The position numbers and the translations under genes were made by a program. A stretch of DNA of 25,544 bases from ZCTH02-B3 sp036563895 (GTDB lineage: Bacteria > Bacillota > Bacilli > Paenibacillales > Paenibacillaceae), in assembly GCA_036563895.1 (NCBI GenBank), contig DATCLN010000012.1, positions 1-25,544 on the forward strand, read 5' to 3'. Below are positions 24,356 to 25,544 of this stretch, piece after piece. The stretch's first letter is position 1, and every line of letters begins with the position of its first letter. Under the pieces are notes generated by a model, which ran no database searches, was not told the origin of the DNA, and worked only from the letters and a program-made list of their open reading frames with translations.

Positions 24356-24382
24356 GCGCCGCCCGGCGGGTTCGGGCGGCGC
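24356..24382 (-). terminator. GC-rich hairpin after ytxH, probable terminator
   Basis: GCGCCGCCCG (24356-24365) and CGGGCGGCGC (24373-24382) form a perfect 10-bp stem with a 7-nt loop, 11 nt after the ytxH stop. The following minus-strand sequence is GCTCATTTCAGG, so the T-run is poor. It may act as a terminator or as a 3'-end stabiliser. Confidence 0.55.
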
Positions 24383-24393
24383 ACGGCGGTCCG

Positions 24394-24705
24394 TCAGACG
24401 GCTTTCGTGTCTTCCTCGTCACGGCCGGCTTCTCCATCCGCATCCTTGCGCACGCGCAGTTCGGTGACGATCCGGTTCGCCGCCTGCCTGACGCAGGACG
24501 CGACGGCGGCGGTCTTGCCGGCAAACGATTTGGCGGCGACGCCGGCCTGCCGTCCGTATTCGGCCGTCTTGCTGCCCGCGGCCTTCGCCGACCTGACGAT
24601 GTCCTTGCGCAATTCGCGGCCGGCTTTCGGCGCCAGAAGCAGCGCGGCGACCGCTCCGGCCACGGCGCCCCAGATGAAGGGCTGAATCTTGCTGGGTTTG
24701 GCCAT
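24394..24705 (-). CDS. ytxH: YtxH-domain protein
   Basis: This 103-residue protein has the N-terminal YtxH pattern: a short basic start, one glycine- and alanine-rich membrane segment (IWGAVAGAVAALLLAP) and then KAGRELRKD, followed by an amphipathic alanine/lysine-rich helix. Family members are general-stress membrane proteins of unknown biochemical role. ATG 24705 is chosen because AAAGGAGC at 24715-24722 lies 9 nt before it; a longer frame upstream has no support. It follows the DUF948 gene on the same strand, the same order as ytxG-ytxH in Bacillus subtilis. No sigma-B promoter was found. Confidence 0.85.
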   Translation of the reverse strand: MAKPSKIQPFIWGAVAGAVAALLLAPKAGRELRKDIVRSAKAAGSKTAEYGRQAGVAAKSFAGKTAAVASCVRQAANRIVTELRVRKDADGEAGRDEEDTKAV

Positions 24706-24805
24706 TCCATACCCGCTCCTTTCCATAAGATTTGTCATGCGCGTTGTTGCCCGCGGCACCCGTCCCGCTCCGCCCGCCTTGGCTCCGCCTTCCCCGGTTC
24801 CGCCT

Positions 24806-25216
24806 TTACCCCGATCGGGCTCCGCTTTCGCGCGGTTCAGTTACGCTCCCCCGCTCGGGTTCCGCCTCCGCCCGCTTCGGTTCCGGATGAGGCTCCGGGA
24901 CCTCGGGAATCCACGCATCGATCAGGAGGGCGACGGCCCGCGCCGCCCGGGAAACCGATTCGCCGAACATGCGCCCGCCTTCGGCCAGCGCCGAGAACCC
25001 CATGAGGCTGCGATGGAACAGGTCGGCGATATCCGCCGTCCGTTCGCCCGCCGCCTGCCACGGAAGCAACGCCGCTTCGGCCGAATCGGCCAGGCGCGCG
25101 ACGTCCTCGCGCAGGCGCCGCAGCGTTCTGCAGAGAAAAAAGACGGCAACGGCGATGGACACGCCCGCGACGATGGCGCTGCACGAAATGACGATCCAGG
25201 CGGCCTCCCGCACCAT
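24806..25216 (-). CDS. ytxG: DUF948 protein, YtxG-like
   Basis: This 136-residue protein starts MVREAAWIVISCSAIVAGVS, with one N-terminal membrane segment (residues 6-28). A helical stretch follows (CRTLRRLREDVARLADSAEAALLPW), then a variable Glu/Pro-rich tail. This is the DUF948 pattern of YtxG. ATG 25216 has an AAGGGGGGG site just upstream. The next gene, 100 nt downstream, is YtxH, which strengthens the call. The two are a stress pair in Bacillus, although the promoter here looks vegetative. The gene lies directly downstream of an intruding group II intron. Confidence 0.8.
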   Translation of the reverse strand: MVREAAWIVISCSAIVAGVSIAVAVFFLCRTLRRLREDVARLADSAEAALLPWQAAGERTADIADLFHRSLMGFSALAEGGRMFGESVSRAARAVALLIDAWIPEVPEPHPEPKRAEAEPERGSVTEPRESGARSG

Positions 25217-25404
25217 AGGATTCCCCCCCTTGCCCGGAAACTTGTCAACAGCGTAAATGTCCATTCGGCGGTACCCGTTCGGCCGGCCCTTGACGGGGCC
25301 CGGGCGACGGCTTTGCGGCATCCGGGACAGCAGCCCATGCGGATACTGCATTATAAGCCCGATGGGCTCGTCCTGACACCGGTTCCGCCCATAAAATCCC
25401 GCAA
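25217..25404. other. Spacer between ytxG and the group II intron
   Basis: These 188 nt hold the ytxG promoter (25350-25378) and a leader of about 125 nt with a GC-rich middle. A TTGACA occurs on the minus strand close to ytxG (25242-25247) without a matching -10. No gene is seen. Confidence 0.4.
25350..25378 (-). promoter_or_regulatory. Promoter of ytxG-ytxH
   Basis: On the minus strand a perfect TATAAT (25350-25355) is preceded by GTGTCA 18 nt upstream (4 of 6 to TTGACA). A 5-bp inverted repeat AGCCC/GGGCT (25356-25360 and 25364-25368) fills part of the spacer and may be an operator. The promoter is 3' of the group II intron, so the pair can be expressed independently of it. Confidence 0.6.
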
Positions 25405-25440
25405 ATCGAGTAGAAGGGGGCGGCTAGCCCCCGTCCTCTC
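25405..25440 (-). ncRNA. Group II intron domain VI
   Basis: On the minus strand GGGGGC pairs with GCCCCC around TAGCC, flanked by a lower helix GAGAGG/CTACTC. The A of CTACTC is left without a proper partner and is the likely branch-point adenosine. Confidence 0.65.
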
Positions 25441-25442
25441 AC

Positions 25443-25474
25443 ACCACCTGGCATGCGGGTCCGCACCAGGCGGT
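25443..25474 (-). ncRNA. Group II intron domain V
   Basis: On the minus strand ACCGCCTGG (25466-25474) pairs with CCAGGTGGT (25443-25451) over 9 bp including one G-U pair. TGCG pairs with CGCA around a GACC tetraloop, and a 2-nt bulge (TG) separates the two helices. This two-helix hairpin with a dinucleotide bulge is the hallmark of the catalytic domain V. The tetraloop is not the usual GNRA. Confidence 0.75.
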
Positions 25475-25483
25475 TCCGAAGAG

Positions 25484-25544
25484 TTAACGAAATGCCAAGC
25501 AACATTCAAGCATGCTGACCAGCCCTTGCGCCTGAAAATATCGG
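25484..25544 (-). CDS. Group II intron reverse transcriptase/maturase, last 19 codons (cut by window edge)
   Basis: The minus frame entering at the right edge reads RYFQAQGLVSMLECCLAFR and stops with TAA at 25484-25486. It ends 9 nt before the domain V helix. The Y(F/W)xxQGLxSLxE pattern is how intron-encoded proteins of this class commonly end. Only 19 residues are visible, so the call depends on the adjacent domain V and VI structures. Reverse transcriptase motifs would lie outside the window. Confidence 0.7.
   Translation of the reverse strand, partial: RYFQAQGLVSMLECCLAFR

Larger units (their letters stand above)
25405..25544 (-). mobile_element. Group II intron, 3' end (rest outside the window)
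   Basis: Reading the minus strand from the right edge, the sequence shows the end of a reverse transcriptase frame, then domain V, then domain VI with a GGGGGC/GCCCCC stem, then TACTCGAT and the flanking exon. The layout and the GTGTGAGAGGAC linker are typical of bacterial group II introns. The 3' boundary is put at about 25405 from the usual terminal Y-T/AT; it could shift by a few bases. The 5' end and most of the intron lie beyond position 25544. Confidence 0.82.

Overview
The window is a GC-rich piece of a Gram-positive, endospore-forming Firmicutes chromosome, most likely Paenibacillaceae (Paenibacillus, Cohnella or Thermobacillus type). Indicators are a SpoVID-like spore morphogenesis protein at the left edge, strong AGGAGG ribosome binding sites, a YtxG/YtxH pair, an LtaS-type lipoteichoic acid synthase, a bacillithiol-transferase-like DinB protein, a Gram-positive hemE-hemH-hemY cluster and a LacI-controlled ABC sugar operon without its own ATPase. 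The genus assignment is inference; no rRNA or tRNA gene is present.

Layout. 1-497 (-): N-terminal part of a SpoVID-like protein. 666-3471 (+): small two-helix membrane protein, oligoendopeptidase PepF and BstA-like protein, closed by a terminator. 3583-5630 (-): a lipoprotein cupredoxin, an ECF sigma factor and a zinc-motif, RskA-like anti-sigma factor, probably one regulated unit. 5867-7938 (-): CapA-family protein and glycerophosphodiester phosphodiesterase, overlapping by ATGA, with a terminator. 8020-11465 (-): hemE-hemH-hemY, the late haem pathway, behind a recognisable promoter. 11611-19752 (-): a sugar catabolic unit read lacI, binding protein, permease 1, permease 2, glycosidase, ending at a strong terminator. 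19753-20115: regulatory region with two TTAAACGTTTAA operators. 20116-21408 (+): MFS exporter. 21493-23442 (+): LtaS-family enzyme, converging on murI (23447-24256, -). 24394-25216 (-): ytxG-ytxH stress pair. 25405-25544 (-): the 3' end of a group II intron, with domains V and VI and the last 19 codons of its reverse transcriptase; the rest lies outside the window.

The most striking observation is that the sugar operon carries three separate disabling lesions: an in-frame TAA in the binding protein, a one-base frameshift in the first permease and a frameshift in a large GH31 glycosidase. The other complete genes in the window read without interruption. Either the operon is decaying or the sequence is locally poor. 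The glycosidase itself is unusual: an alpha-helical, GH15-like N-terminal region precedes an Ig-like module and a YicI-type GH31 barrel. Also notable are the cupredoxin/ECF/anti-sigma unit, a perfect 11-bp hairpin between the binding-protein and permease genes, two operators exactly 140 bp apart, a near-perfect 25-nt palindrome upstream of pepF and a possible signal-peptide-bearing alternative start for PepF.
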